A stretch of 53,093 bases of DNA, taken from positions 1 through 53,093 of the forward strand of contig DQHP01000083.1 of assembly GCA_003524435.1 (NCBI GenBank). Direction: 5' to 3'. The notes beneath the pieces were generated by a model that was not told where the DNA came from, searched no databases, and worked only from the letters and a program-made list of their open reading frames with translations. Shown here piece by piece: positions 31,484 to 39,799 of the stretch (within the stretch, counting starts at the first letter, position 1; each line of letters opens with the position of its first letter). The DNA comes from Microbacterium sp. GTDB taxonomy: Bacteria > Actinomycetota > Actinomycetes > Actinomycetales > Microbacteriaceae. A program made the position numbers and the translations under genes.

Positions 31484-31523
31484 AGGCCCGGAAATCACTC
31501 AGGAATCGAGAGTTTCCGGGCCT
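31484..31523 (-). terminator. hairpin after the SPW-repeat gene
   Basis: Perfect 11-bp stem AGGCCCGGAAA / TTTCCGGGCCT with a 18-nt loop, 7 bp past the stop at 31530. No U-tract follows on the - strand. Confidence 0.65.
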
Positions 31524-31529
31524 TCTCAA

Positions 31530-31919
31530 TCACGCGCGGCGAGTGTTGGGACGCGCTTGCGTCGCCGGCTGCGGCTGAGAGAACAACACCACCACGATCA
31601 CTGTGGCACCCACGACGACATGCGGAAGCCACACGTTCAGTGCCTCACCCGCGAAACCGAAGATCCACGGAGACAGCGCGAGGAACAGGCTCGCCACGAT
31701 GTCAAAGACGAGGTGTACGGGCATCGGAATGAATCCGAAAGGGCCCCATTCGTACTTCGTGAACAGGCTGTACACGATGAGCCCGACGCCAAGCACAATC
31801 GGGATGATGACGGCCGCACCGCCCACTGCAGCAAAGCCAAACAGCCATGGTGCTGCGATCAGAGCGATGCCGACAAGATAGTCGAGAACTCCGTGGACCT
31901 TGGTCGGAATGAAACGCAT
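31530..31919 (-). CDS. SPW-repeat membrane protein
   Basis: 129 residues, four predicted membrane helices in two halves, each with an [AS]PW-[LI]FGFA signature: AAPWLFGFAAVGG near 22-34 and LSPWIFGFAGEA near 82-93. The N-terminus MRFIPTKVHGVLDYLVG is also typical. The family is common in bacteria, often in stress-related or lipid contexts, with no known biochemical role. The ATG follows AAGGAGGCATC, a strong ribosome site. It is divergent from the DUF1611 gene. Confidence 0.85.
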   Translation of the reverse strand: MRFIPTKVHGVLDYLVGIALIAAPWLFGFAAVGGAAVIIPIVLGVGLIVYSLFTKYEWGPFGFIPMPVHLVFDIVASLFLALSPWIFGFAGEALNVWLPHVVVGATVIVVVLFSQPQPATQARPNTRRA

Positions 31920-32145
31920 GATGCCTCCTTGAGAGTCGAGCCGCGAAACAGCGACTGTCTCAAGAGGTTCGGTGCGACGGCCGTATCGGATGGGTTCGGG
32001 CAGAACTCGCAGGAAGCACTGTTATGTTGAGCGAAGTCGACATCTTGTCGGCGTCAGGGAAGACTTCTCGTCGACCAACGGGCCTGCACTAGGCCATTTC
32101 GTTCTCCGTCGCCTCCTCTGGACTATCCAAGGAGCCCCGATTCCC

Positions 32146-33249
32146 GTGCACCCGTATACCCAGAACACCTCCACCGCGATCATCTACTGCGAGGGCCAGT
32201 TTGGTGAGCAGGACGGTAAGACTGCGAACGGCTTGGTTCGTCACTCTGAGAAATACGAAATTCTCAGCGTCATCGACAGCCGGCACGCGGGCGTAGACGC
32301 CGGCAGTTTTCTGGACGGCAGTGAGAACGGCATCCCGATTCTCGTAAACCTTGCCGAAGCGATCGCACACGCGGGCTATGTTCCGAAGTATCTCATCTGT
32401 GGAGTAGCCCCCGCAGATGGTCTGCTCTCGGATGCCCAACGCGTCGTACTGCTAGACGGCATCGCTCACGGCATGCACATCATCAACGGTCTCCATGAGT
32501 TTTTGAACGATGACGCCGAATTCGTTGCCGCAGCCCTCATCGCTGGCGTCACCATCACCGATGTGCGGCGCCCGAAGGAAAAGAAGGATCTTCACCTTTT
32601 CTCGGGCCGGATCTTCGATGTTACGTGCCCACGGATTGCTGTATTGGGAACCGATGGCGCCATCGGCAAGCGGACCACAGCAACTCTCTTGGTCCAGGCG
32701 CTCAATGACCACGGTATCCGCGCGGTACTGGTGGGAACTGGACAGACCACAATCATCCAAGGCGGGCGCTATGGCGTTGCCCTCGATGCTCTCGTGCCGC
32801 AGTTCTGTTCCGGAGAAGTCGAAAATCAGGTCGTCGCTGCTTTCGAAGGCGAGAATCCAGACATCATCATCGTGGAAGGCCAGGGCGCATTGAGCCACCC
32901 GGCGTATCTGACCTCCGCACATATTCTGCGCGGCAGTCGACCCGCAGGAGTCATCGTGCAGCACGCACCAGGTCGAAGCGTGCTCGGTGATTTTCCAATG
33001 ATGCCGATGCCAGAAGTCGCGGCCGAAGTTGCGCTGATCGAGGCCTTCGCCGACACCAGGGTGATCGGAGTGACGGTCAATCACGAAAACCTCACGCGTG
33101 ATCAGCTCGCCAGGGCGATCGACGAGATCGAACTGGACCTAGGTGTCCCCGCAACTGACCCGCTGACGCGTCCGATGAAAGAGCTGGTCGACATGGTCGT
33201 GCTCGCGTTCCCGGCGCTGCTACCCGCAGTCGCCGCAGGGCGAAACTGA
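32146..33249 (+). CDS. DUF1611 (DgcN-like) P-loop protein
   Basis: 367 residues. The N-terminal half (VHPYTQNTSTAIIYCEGQFG onward) is the DUF1611 N domain. The C-terminal half carries a P-loop GTDGAIGKRT at 168-177 and IIVEGQGALSHP. Related proteins (DgcN) act with an amino-acid racemase/epimerase (DgcA) in D-glutamate metabolism. No such gene is adjacent, so the substrate here is open. I chose the GTG at 32146 because AAGGAG lies 11 nt before it and homologues begin near there; a longer frame goes back to 31972. Confidence 0.8.
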   Translation: MHPYTQNTSTAIIYCEGQFGEQDGKTANGLVRHSEKYEILSVIDSRHAGVDAGSFLDGSENGIPILVNLAEAIAHAGYVPKYLICGVAPADGLLSDAQRVVLLDGIAHGMHIINGLHEFLNDDAEFVAAALIAGVTITDVRRPKEKKDLHLFSGRIFDVTCPRIAVLGTDGAIGKRTTATLLVQALNDHGIRAVLVGTGQTTIIQGGRYGVALDALVPQFCSGEVENQVVAAFEGENPDIIIVEGQGALSHPAYLTSAHILRGSRPAGVIVQHAPGRSVLGDFPMMPMPEVAAEVALIEAFADTRVIGVTVNHENLTRDQLARAIDEIELDLGVPATDPLTRPMKELVDMVVLAFPALLPAVAAGRN

Positions 33250-33346
33250 ACCAACCCCATCACGGGGCGCTTCGGCCCCATCAAGCAGACGAGCGGCGAG
33301 CAGCATGGCGGTCTTTGCACGACGGCACGAATTCCAATAGCGTTTC

Positions 33347-33378
33347 AACCGGCGATGCATCCGATTGCACCGCCGGTT
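33347..33378 (+). other. large hairpin in the leader of the 241-residue gene
   Basis: AACCGGCG / CGCCGGTT (8 bp) continued, past one mismatch, by TGCA/TGCA around a 6-nt loop. It ends 20 nt before the GTG at 33399 and is followed by AAATCGAGGGGG, which holds the ribosome site. It could be the terminator of the DUF1611 gene or a 5' leader structure. Confidence 0.45.
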
Positions 33379-33398
33379 AAATCGAGGGGGCTCACCGC

Positions 33399-34124
33399 GT
33401 GTTATCGAACGCAGACGTCGCAGTGCTGCACGCTGTGACGTTGCAGAAAAAATTTGAAGGCCGATCGTACGTCCGAAGCGATCTCGAGGTTCTGCCGCGC
33501 CAAAGTATGCGGCCGGTGCGCCCGCTCATCGCGAACGATGAAGTGATGATGGCATCCGGCGGCTGCGCCATCCACGTATGGGATGCACCAGGTGATGGCT
33601 CCTACACGGCATCTCAGACACCAGTGGTGGGCACGGGGTTTGGCAACTCCACAGGCACAGCACAGATGGCAGGACTTGCCGTCGGCACCATCGCAGTCAA
33701 TATGTTCAGTGCCAGTCGAGCCCACAAGGACGCGCAGCCTCGTTGGATGGACTTCATCCCCAACGGCGCCCTCACCGTCAGCACTCACGGGCTCTATATC
33801 GAAGACGCGACCCAGGGTCTCCTCACTTGGGGCTGGAACCTGATCCAGTCGATCGAATGGGGTGGCCCTTCACGGATTGTTTTCCGCATTGCGACGGACG
33901 ACGGCTCAGTGCAGGCCTCTCTCGCATCGGACTGGGCGGAGCTCGCGTACATCACGTGGATCCACGCCGTGTTCCCGGACCATCCGCAGAAGTACCTCTA
34001 CACCACCGCTGATTGGGCCGAGCGCGTCAGAACTGATCTGGGCTGGGATCCTTGGACTGGACAGCCTGTTGTCGCGGTAGGCCAATCCGAGCCGCCGCAG
34101 AGCCTCACTGCTGCGGACGCATAG
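33399..34124 (+). CDS. uncharacterised 241-residue protein
   Basis: No family recognised. Residues 1-45 are charged; around 80-105 lies a Gly/Thr-rich stretch (GTGFGNSTGTAQMAGLAVGT). The second half (FIPNGALTVSTHGLYIEDA, then LTWGWNLIQSIEWGGPSRIV) looks like a beta-rich PH-like fold with alternating strands and conserved Trp, and the end is Pro-rich. Predicted soluble, no signal peptide. The start is GTG with GAGGGGG upstream. It stands between the DUF1611 gene and the convergent MazF-like gene, 6 bp between the stops. Confidence 0.65.
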   Translation: MLSNADVAVLHAVTLQKKFEGRSYVRSDLEVLPRQSMRPVRPLIANDEVMMASGGCAIHVWDAPGDGSYTASQTPVVGTGFGNSTGTAQMAGLAVGTIAVNMFSASRAHKDAQPRWMDFIPNGALTVSTHGLYIEDATQGLLTWGWNLIQSIEWGGPSRIVFRIATDDGSVQASLASDWAELAYITWIHAVFPDHPQKYLYTTADWAERVRTDLGWDPWTGQPVVAVGQSEPPQSLTAADA

Positions 34125-34130
34125 CCGACC

Positions 34131-34703
34131 TCAGCGGGTGCGCGCCCAGCCGTATCGTTTGACGAGCGCTGAAGCGACGCGGTCATAACGGCCACGATCG
34201 AGAATCGCCGCTTCACGTCGCATCCCCTGCTCGGGCACGAGGTAGAGCTGCTCGATGTCGACCCAGGACTCACGTCCCTGGGAGTCCCACGCCCCGCTTC
34301 CGATGGAGAGATAGTCCCGGTCACGATCGTGTGACTTGCTCGTCATCCGCACGGCGTAGACGCGATCCGCTGACTGTCGACCAATAACGAGCACGGGCCG
34401 GTCTTTGCCGCGCCCATCGTTTTCCTCGTAGGGAACCCACGTCCAGATGATCTCGCCAGAATCAGGCGAGCCGTCCTTCTCCGGCCTGTACTGGACGCTG
34501 AGTTGATCAATGCGTTCGGGGTCGACCTGCACCGTCTCACTCCCCCGCTCACGCACGGCCTCATGCTCGGCCGACGGCTTCGAAGGTGAGCGAGATGAGG
34601 AACGAGGATGCCCCGGCGCGCTTTTGCGCGACCGGGACATGCCATCGATCAGGGCGGTGAAGATGGCACTCGCGATCCGCGACCAGGTGTTCTTGGAACT
34701 CAC
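34131..34703 (-). CDS. MazF/PemK-like protein with an N-terminal extension
   Basis: 190 residues. The C-terminal domain from residue 83 (GEIIWTWVPYEENDGRGKDR, then PVLVIGR) is the MazF/PemK fold, normally an mRNA endoribonuclease toxin. It is preceded by 80 extra residues: a short amphipathic start (NTWSRIASAIFTALIDGM), a Ser/Pro/Arg-rich linker and QLSVQYRPEKDG. No antitoxin gene sits beside it. Such solitary forms are common in Actinobacteria and may not be toxins. The GTG start has no SD but TAAGGT 6 nt upstream. Confidence 0.8.
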   Translation of the reverse strand: MSSKNTWSRIASAIFTALIDGMSRSRKSAPGHPRSSSRSPSKPSAEHEAVRERGSETVQVDPERIDQLSVQYRPEKDGSPDSGEIIWTWVPYEENDGRGKDRPVLVIGRQSADRVYAVRMTSKSHDRDRDYLSIGSGAWDSQGRESWVDIEQLYLVPEQGMRREAAILDRGRYDRVASALVKRYGWARTR

Positions 34704-34709
34704 CCAGCC

Positions 34710-34715
34710 ACCTTA
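34710..34715 (-). promoter_or_regulatory. leaderless -10 element of the MazF-like gene
   Basis: TAAGGT on the - strand with a 6-nt gap (GGCTGG) to the GTG at 34703, in the 35-bp space after amt. Confidence 0.45.
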
Positions 34716-34738
34716 TCGAGCGGCATCTGAGTTCCGTG

Positions 34739-35977
34739 TCATGCCTCGACGAGTGCGTATCCTTCTTCGCCGTGCACGACAGAGTCGACGCCAGCGATCT
34801 CGTCTTCGTTCGTGATGCGGAAGCCGATGGTCTTTTGGATGACGGAACCAATGATGTAGGCCACCACGAACGAGTACACCAGCACTCCGAGCGCTGCGAT
34901 AACCTGCACCGCGAGTAGACGCAGGTCGCCGCCGACGAAGAGTCCCTGACCGGTCGCGAAGAATCCGAGATAGATCGTGCCCAGCAGACCGCCGACCAGG
35001 TGGATGCCGACCACATCGAGCGAGTCATCGAATCCGAGGCGGAACTTGAGCTCGACTGCAAGAGCACACGCGACTCCAGAAAGCGCGCCCAGCAGAAGCG
35101 ACCAGCCCGGAGTCAAGTTGGCACACGCAGGAGTAATCGCGACCAAACCCGCAACAGCACCGGACGCCGCACCCACCGACGTCGCCTTGCCGTCCTTGAA
35201 ACGCTCAATCAAGATCCAGCCCAGAATCGCGGCCGCAGTGGCACCAAGGGTGTTCAGGGCAATGAGGCCGACACCACCCATATCGTCGGAAAGCCACTCA
35301 GCGCCCGCGTTGAACCCGAACCACCCGAACCACAGCAGTGCAGCGCCGAGAAGCGTCAATGGCACGTTGTGCGGCTTCAGAATGCCTTTCTGGAATCCGA
35401 TGCGCTTGCCCAGCACAAGGGCGAGCGCAAGCGCGGCGGCACCCGCGTTGATATGCACGGCTGTCCCACCTGCGTAGTCAATAACAGCAATGCCGCTGTC
35501 TGCACCGAATATGGTCGTGCCAAGCTCCATGATCCATCCACCGCCCCAAACCCACGCGGCGATCGGAAAGTAGCCAACGGTCGCAAACACACCCGCGAAG
35601 ATCAGCCAGCTGCCGAATTTCGCGCGATCCGCGATCGCACCAGAGATCAACGCAATGGTGATGATGGCGAACGTCGCACCGTAGGCGACGCCGAGCAGGG
35701 CGACGTTTGAGCTTTCGCTGCTCGCGAGACTGCTGAGACCGAAGTCAGCGAAAGGGTTACCGGCGAACTGCGCAGGATTGTTGACGGCGCTCATCGAGAA
35801 GCCGAACAGAATCCACAGCACCGCAACCAGCCCGATGGAGCCGAAGCTCATCATCATCATGCTGACGACGCTCTTCGCCTTCACAAGACCGCCGTAGAAG
35901 AAAGCGACGCCTGGTGTCATCAGCAGAACAAGTGCTGTCGCGGTAATACCCCACGAGATGTTGCCGGGAGCATCCAT
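34739..35977 (-). CDS. amt: ammonium transporter (Amt family)
   Basis: 412 residues, about 11 membrane helices. It starts MDAPGNISWGITATALVLLM; helix 1 ends in GVAFFYGGLV, and DYAGGTAVHINAGAAALALA and the C-terminal VGIHLVGGLLGTIYLG carry the twin-His pore residues. The ATG follows TGAGGTTTTCCT. No glnK or glnD follows, unlike the actinobacterial amtB-glnK-glnD operon, so this is probably a second, stand-alone Amt. A four-half-site GlnR-type box lies 51 bp upstream. Confidence 0.95.
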   Translation of the reverse strand: MDAPGNISWGITATALVLLMTPGVAFFYGGLVKAKSVVSMMMMSFGSIGLVAVLWILFGFSMSAVNNPAQFAGNPFADFGLSSLASSESSNVALLGVAYGATFAIITIALISGAIADRAKFGSWLIFAGVFATVGYFPIAAWVWGGGWIMELGTTIFGADSGIAVIDYAGGTAVHINAGAAALALALVLGKRIGFQKGILKPHNVPLTLLGAALLWFGWFGFNAGAEWLSDDMGGVGLIALNTLGATAAAILGWILIERFKDGKATSVGAASGAVAGLVAITPACANLTPGWSLLLGALSGVACALAVELKFRLGFDDSLDVVGIHLVGGLLGTIYLGFFATGQGLFVGGDLRLLAVQVIAALGVLVYSFVVAYIIGSVIQKTIGFRITNEDEIAGVDSVVHGEEGYALVEA

Positions 35978-36027
35978 AGGAAAACCTCACATCCGAAGTA
36001 ATTGAGACTTCAGTGTGGCGAGGCCCC

Positions 36028-36065
36028 GTTTCCGAAATGCGCGTGGAATGTTTCCTCGGCGTTAC
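36028..36065 (-). promoter_or_regulatory. GlnR-type box upstream of amt
   Basis: On the - strand: GTAAC-n6-GAAAC-n6-CGCGC-n6-GAAAC, the GlnR pattern of paired a/b half-sites at 6-nt spacing, with the third half-site degenerate. A further GTAAC-n6-GTTAC lies at 36081-36096 over the zapE stop. GlnR is the OmpR-type nitrogen regulator of Streptomyces and mycobacteria; assigning it here is inference. Confidence 0.6.
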
Positions 36066-36092
36066 GCCCGTGCTCTGCGTGTAACCATCGCG

Positions 36093-37145
36093 TTACGCGG
36101 CCTTCGACGGCTGCGCAGAATGTGTCAACGCGTTCAAGCGTGAGATCGCGCGCAGGTACTTCTTGCGGTAGCCACCGCCGAGCATTTCCTCGGCGAAGAC
36201 CTGGTCCAGGCTCACCCCGCTTGCGATGAGCGGCAACTGCGCGTCGTAGACGCGGTCAACGAACGCAACGAAACGAAGAGCCTCTGACTGGTCAGTCAGC
36301 ACGTGAACGTCACGAAGTCCGACAAGCGAGATGCCGTCGATCAGCCGGATATACCGGGAGGGATGCACCTTGGCAAGGTGGCGGATGACCTCTTCGAAGT
36401 CATCATCAGAGGCCGCACTGGCGCTCGCAGCTGCAGAGATCCGAGCGTCGTACTCGGCGGCATCCAGGCTAATCGCATGTCCGTCCAGCGCACGCTGACG
36501 GAAGTCGACGCCATCGATGCGGATCGTCTCAAAGCTGTCGGACATCGCGTGGATCTCGCGCAGGAAGTCCTGAGCGGCGAAGCGGCCCTCTCCGAGCGCG
36601 TTTGGCGGAGTGTTCGATGTTGCAGCCAACCGAGTACCAGACGCAACCAACTCCCCCAGCAGGCGGGTCATGACCATCGTGTCGCCGGGATCGTCGAGTT
36701 CGAACTCGTCAATACAGAGCAGATCGGCGCCGCGGAGGAGGTCAACGGTGTTGCGATAGCCCAGCGCGCCGACCAGTGCGGTGTACTCGATGAATGATCC
36801 GAAGTACTTCCGGCGGGCTGGCATCGCGTGATAGATCGCGGCCAGCAGGTGCGTCTTACCGACGCCGAATCCGCCATCCAGATACACACCGGGCTTCAGC
36901 TGTGGCTCTTTCTTCGCACGACTAAAGAGGCCGCCGCGTTTCGTCGGCGCTGCCCGGCCAGCAAAGCGCTGCAGTAGCTCTTTCGCTTCGCCTTGTGAGG
37001 GGTATTCATCGTCAGAGCGATAGCTATCGAAAGTGGCAGAATCGAACTGTGGCGGCGGCACAAGACTCGCCAGCATCTCCGCACCGGTAACGACCGGCTG
37101 ACGCTCCGTGAGGTGCACAACGTTCGGACTAATCGTGGATGTCAT
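36093..37145 (-). CDS. zapE: ZapE/AFG1-like ATPase
   Basis: 350 residues. Walker A GGFGVGKTHL at 91-100, Walker B LLCIDEFEL at 142-150, sensor SNTPPNALGEGRF, as in the ZapE/LACE1 family that acts in cell division (FtsZ-ring) in proteobacteria and in protein quality control in mitochondria. The actinobacterial role is less clear. The ATG at 37145 is preceded by CAGGAAACGA; the 14 codons upstream in frame are not used. Divergent from the sulfurtransferase gene. Confidence 0.93.
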   Translation of the reverse strand: MTSTISPNVVHLTERQPVVTGAEMLASLVPPPQFDSATFDSYRSDDEYPSQGEAKELLQRFAGRAAPTKRGGLFSRAKKEPQLKPGVYLDGGFGVGKTHLLAAIYHAMPARRKYFGSFIEYTALVGALGYRNTVDLLRGADLLCIDEFELDDPGDTMVMTRLLGELVASGTRLAATSNTPPNALGEGRFAAQDFLREIHAMSDSFETIRIDGVDFRQRALDGHAISLDAAEYDARISAAASASAASDDDFEEVIRHLAKVHPSRYIRLIDGISLVGLRDVHVLTDQSEALRFVAFVDRVYDAQLPLIASGVSLDQVFAEEMLGGGYRKKYLRAISRLNALTHSAQPSKAA

Positions 37146-37273
37146 TCGTTTCCTGTGTCGAAGTCTTACAGAACGGGTACCGGGCACGCCGAACGGCTCT
37201 ATCGTCGTAGGGGACGGCTCAACACTACGCCGCCACAGCTACAGCTTTCACTCACCACCATCGAGGAGCCCCA

Positions 37274-38170
37274 GTGACCATCGAGTTCGATTCTTCATCA
37301 GCGAAGTTTGCCGACTACGCAGAGCCTGGTCGTCTTGTCACCACCGAGTGGCTCGCGACTCACCTCGGCGAGCCGGGGCTTGTTGTCGTCGAATCTGACG
37401 AAGACGTCTTGCTGTATGAGACGGGGCACATCCCGGGCGCAGTAAAAATCGACTGGCACACTGACCTCAACGACCCGGTCGTGCGTGACTACGTCGACGG
37501 CGAGGGGTTCGCTGAGCTACTAAGCCGCAAGGGCATCTCCCGCGACGACACGGTGGTGATTTACGGCGACAAGAACAACTGGTGGGCAGCCTACGCGCTG
37601 TGGGTCTTCTCGCTTTTCGGCCATGAAGACGTCCGCCTCCTCGATGGCGGTCGCGATCGTTGGATCACAGAAGGGCGCGAGATTACGACGGAAGCGTCGA
37701 CTGTTGCGGCAACGACATACCCCGTTGTCGCCCGTGACGACTCGGCGCTACGCGCTTACAAGGACGATGTCGTCGCTTTCATCGGCACAGGCCCGCTGAT
37801 CGATGTGCGCTCGCCCGAGGAGTACAACGGTGAGCGCACCACTGCCCCGGCGTACCCCGATGAGGGCGCACTGCGCGCGGGACATATTCCGACCGCGCAA
37901 AGCGTTCCTTGGGGCAAGGCCGTCGCCGAGGATGGTGGCTTCCGGCCCCGCGCAGAGCTTGACGCTCTCTACCGTGACGGGGCAGGAATCGCAGACGGCG
38001 ATGACATCGTTGCGTACTGCCGCATCGGAGAACGCTCCAGCCACACATGGTTCGTATTGAAGCACCTGCTCGGGTTCGAGAACGTGCGCAACTACGACGG
38101 TTCATGGACCGAATGGGGAAGCGCAGTGCGCGTGCCCATCGTGACAGGCGCTGAGCCCGGCTCACTCTGA
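37274..38170 (+). CDS. thiosulfate/3-mercaptopyruvate sulfurtransferase (rhodanese)
   Basis: 298 residues, two rhodanese domains. The first (about 20-140) is inactive; the second has the active-site loop AYCRIGERSSH with C249, which fits thiosulfate sulfurtransferases (SseA/CysA type). It moves a sulfane sulfur onto a thiophile. The start is GTG with GAGGAG upstream. The sufE-like gene follows by about 20 bp, so the two probably form a sulfur-transfer unit. Confidence 0.93.
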   Translation: MTIEFDSSSAKFADYAEPGRLVTTEWLATHLGEPGLVVVESDEDVLLYETGHIPGAVKIDWHTDLNDPVVRDYVDGEGFAELLSRKGISRDDTVVIYGDKNNWWAAYALWVFSLFGHEDVRLLDGGRDRWITEGREITTEASTVAATTYPVVARDDSALRAYKDDVVAFIGTGPLIDVRSPEEYNGERTTAPAYPDEGALRAGHIPTAQSVPWGKAVAEDGGFRPRAELDALYRDGAGIADGDDIVAYCRIGERSSHTWFVLKHLLGFENVRNYDGSWTEWGSAVRVPIVTGAEPGSL

Positions 38171-38189
38171 GCATGGGAGAATGTCAGGG

Positions 38190-38621
38190 ATGAGCGCCAT
38201 GCATGTTCCTGACATTCTCGCGGAGATCCGCGACGACTTCCTCGACCTCCCCGAGAGCGATCGACTGCAACTTCTGTTGGAGTACGCGAACGAACTTCCC
38301 ACGGTCTCCGCAGAAATTGCCGAGCATCCAGAGATGACCGAACGAGTCGCTGAATGCCAATCCCCGGTGTACATCTTTGTCGAGGTGAGTGACGACGTCG
38401 TCACCATGCATGCCACTGCGCCGCCAGAGGCACCGACCACACGAGCGTTTGCGAGCATCCTCGTGCAAGGAATCACCGGACTCACACCCGATGAGGTTCT
38501 TGCTATCCCCGACGATTATCCACAGAGCATCGGACTCACTCGTGCGGTTTCGCCGCTGAGAATCGGTGGAATGACAGGGATGCTGATGCGAGCCAAGCGA
38601 CAGGTTACTCAGAAGCGCTGA
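38190..38621 (+). CDS. sufE: SufE family sulfur-acceptor protein
   Basis: About 143 residues. MSAMHVPDILAEIRDDFLDL leads into the SufE fold, with the sulfur-accepting cysteine in MTERVAECQSPVYIFVEV and RAFASILVQGITGLTPDEVL further on. SufE takes persulfide from a cysteine desulfurase for Fe-S cluster assembly. Here it follows a rhodanese and no suf operon is near, so the donor may be that rhodanese. ATGs at 38181, 38190 and 38199 are all possible; 38190 has GGAGA 9 nt before it. The 3' end overlaps the convergent hydrolase by 17 bp. Confidence 0.92.
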   Translation: MSAMHVPDILAEIRDDFLDLPESDRLQLLLEYANELPTVSAEIAEHPEMTERVAECQSPVYIFVEVSDDVVTMHATAPPEAPTTRAFASILVQGITGLTPDEVLAIPDDYPQSIGLTRAVSPLRIGGMTGMLMRAKRQVTQKR

Positions 38622-39774
38622 CCGCAGCTGCACTAAAGCCATTCGCAACAGCCCAGTCGGTGATTGCAGTCGTCCAGCCGATCTGGTCGTAGTTCCAGAG
38701 CATGGTGTGCCGGGCCACGGTAAAGGTCTGCATCGTGACCAGATCCGGGCGTGCTTCGGCCAGTGCATGTGAGGCGTCAGACGGAACATAGCCGTCATCG
38801 TCGCTGTGCAAAAGAAGAATCGGCACAGAGAGCTCACCCGCACGAGCCACCATGTCGAGCTGATCGAACGCAATAGGTGCTTCCGCGCCCGAAAGACCCG
38901 CGGTAAACGGGGAGCCCAGTGCGTTCATTGCAAGGGCAGGCAGGGGGTTGGGAATCCCCTCTTCACGCGCTTGGAATCGCAATACCGTGCGCCAGTCGAC
39001 AACCGGCGAGTCCAGCACCAGTCCGATGATTGCCTCGCGATGACTCGAGGACACCGCCGTCTGCAGTGCGATCGCTCCGCCCATCGACCATCCCATGAGC
39101 AGGACCTTGGTGGCGCCGTGGCGCAGCGCATATGAAACGGCGGCATCCACATCCCGCCACTCGGTGGCCCCCAGCGAGTACGACCCGCTGCGGCTGCGCG
39201 GAGCCTCACCGTCATTGCGGTATGACACGACCAGGTTCGGGAAGCCCATCGCGTGCCACACCGGCACTGCACGGAGACACTCTGAGCGAGTTGTCCCGCG
39301 CCCATGCACATGGATGACCCAAGTAGAAGATTCCGCAGAGAAGAGCCAGGCCGGGCACGGTCCTGCCGGCGTACCGATCAGCACCGGCTCCCATGGCAGA
39401 TGAAGTTCACTGGGCGCGGCATAATACCAACCACTAAACCCCGCCCTCCGGTCGATCTTTGCGCCGGATTCGATCTGAGTGAGCAGCTTTCGGCGAACGC
39501 GCTTCGCATCCGCGCTCAGCACGGCGCCCAGTTTCACGTACCCGTGCGTCCCTGTTGTGAAGAGCCCGTATCGTCCAGGGAGTTCGGTGTCAGCCGTCCT
39601 CGAGAGCTCTATCGTCTGAGCGCCGGTATCAACCGCGAGAATTTCAGTATTGGTGGCACGATCGCTCGGAATGACGACCTTTCGCGCTACAGCGAAGACA
39701 AGAAATGCCACCGCAGCTCCGACCGCGACAAACGCGGGGACCAACAACGTAACGGCGTGCCTGAGACTCTTCAT
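38605..39774 (-). CDS. membrane-anchored alpha/beta hydrolase
   Basis: 389 residues. N-terminal anchor about 7-29 (AVTLLVPAFVAVGAAVAFLV), a stretch to 110, then the hydrolase fold: oxyanion HGRGTTRSE, nucleophile elbow GWSMGGAIAL, acid in LLLHSDDDGYVPS and catalytic His in VARHTMLW. It resembles actinobacterial BAAT/DAP-like hydrolases; the substrate is unknown. The ATG is preceded by CAGGAAGCG. Divergent from DUF3000 across only 25 bp, where a TAGAGT (-) and a TAGCCT (+) overlap as face-to-face -10 elements. Confidence 0.85.
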   Translation of the reverse strand: MKSLRHAVTLLVPAFVAVGAAVAFLVFAVARKVVIPSDRATNTEILAVDTGAQTIELSRTADTELPGRYGLFTTGTHGYVKLGAVLSADAKRVRRKLLTQIESGAKIDRRAGFSGWYYAAPSELHLPWEPVLIGTPAGPCPAWLFSAESSTWVIHVHGRGTTRSECLRAVPVWHAMGFPNLVVSYRNDGEAPRSRSGSYSLGATEWRDVDAAVSYALRHGATKVLLMGWSMGGAIALQTAVSSSHREAIIGLVLDSPVVDWRTVLRFQAREEGIPNPLPALAMNALGSPFTAGLSGAEAPIAFDQLDMVARAGELSVPILLLHSDDDGYVPSDASHALAEARPDLVTMQTFTVARHTMLWNYDQIGWTTAITDWAVANGFSAAAVSASE

Positions 39775-39787
39775 CGCTTCCTGACTC

Positions 39788-39793
39788 TAGCCT
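39788..39793 (+). promoter_or_regulatory. leaderless -10 element of the DUF3000 gene
   Basis: TAGCCT followed by a 6-nt gap (GTTGCC) and the GTG at 39800. It overlaps a TAGAGT on the other strand that serves the divergent hydrolase. Confidence 0.55.
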
Positions 39794-39799
39794 GTTGCC

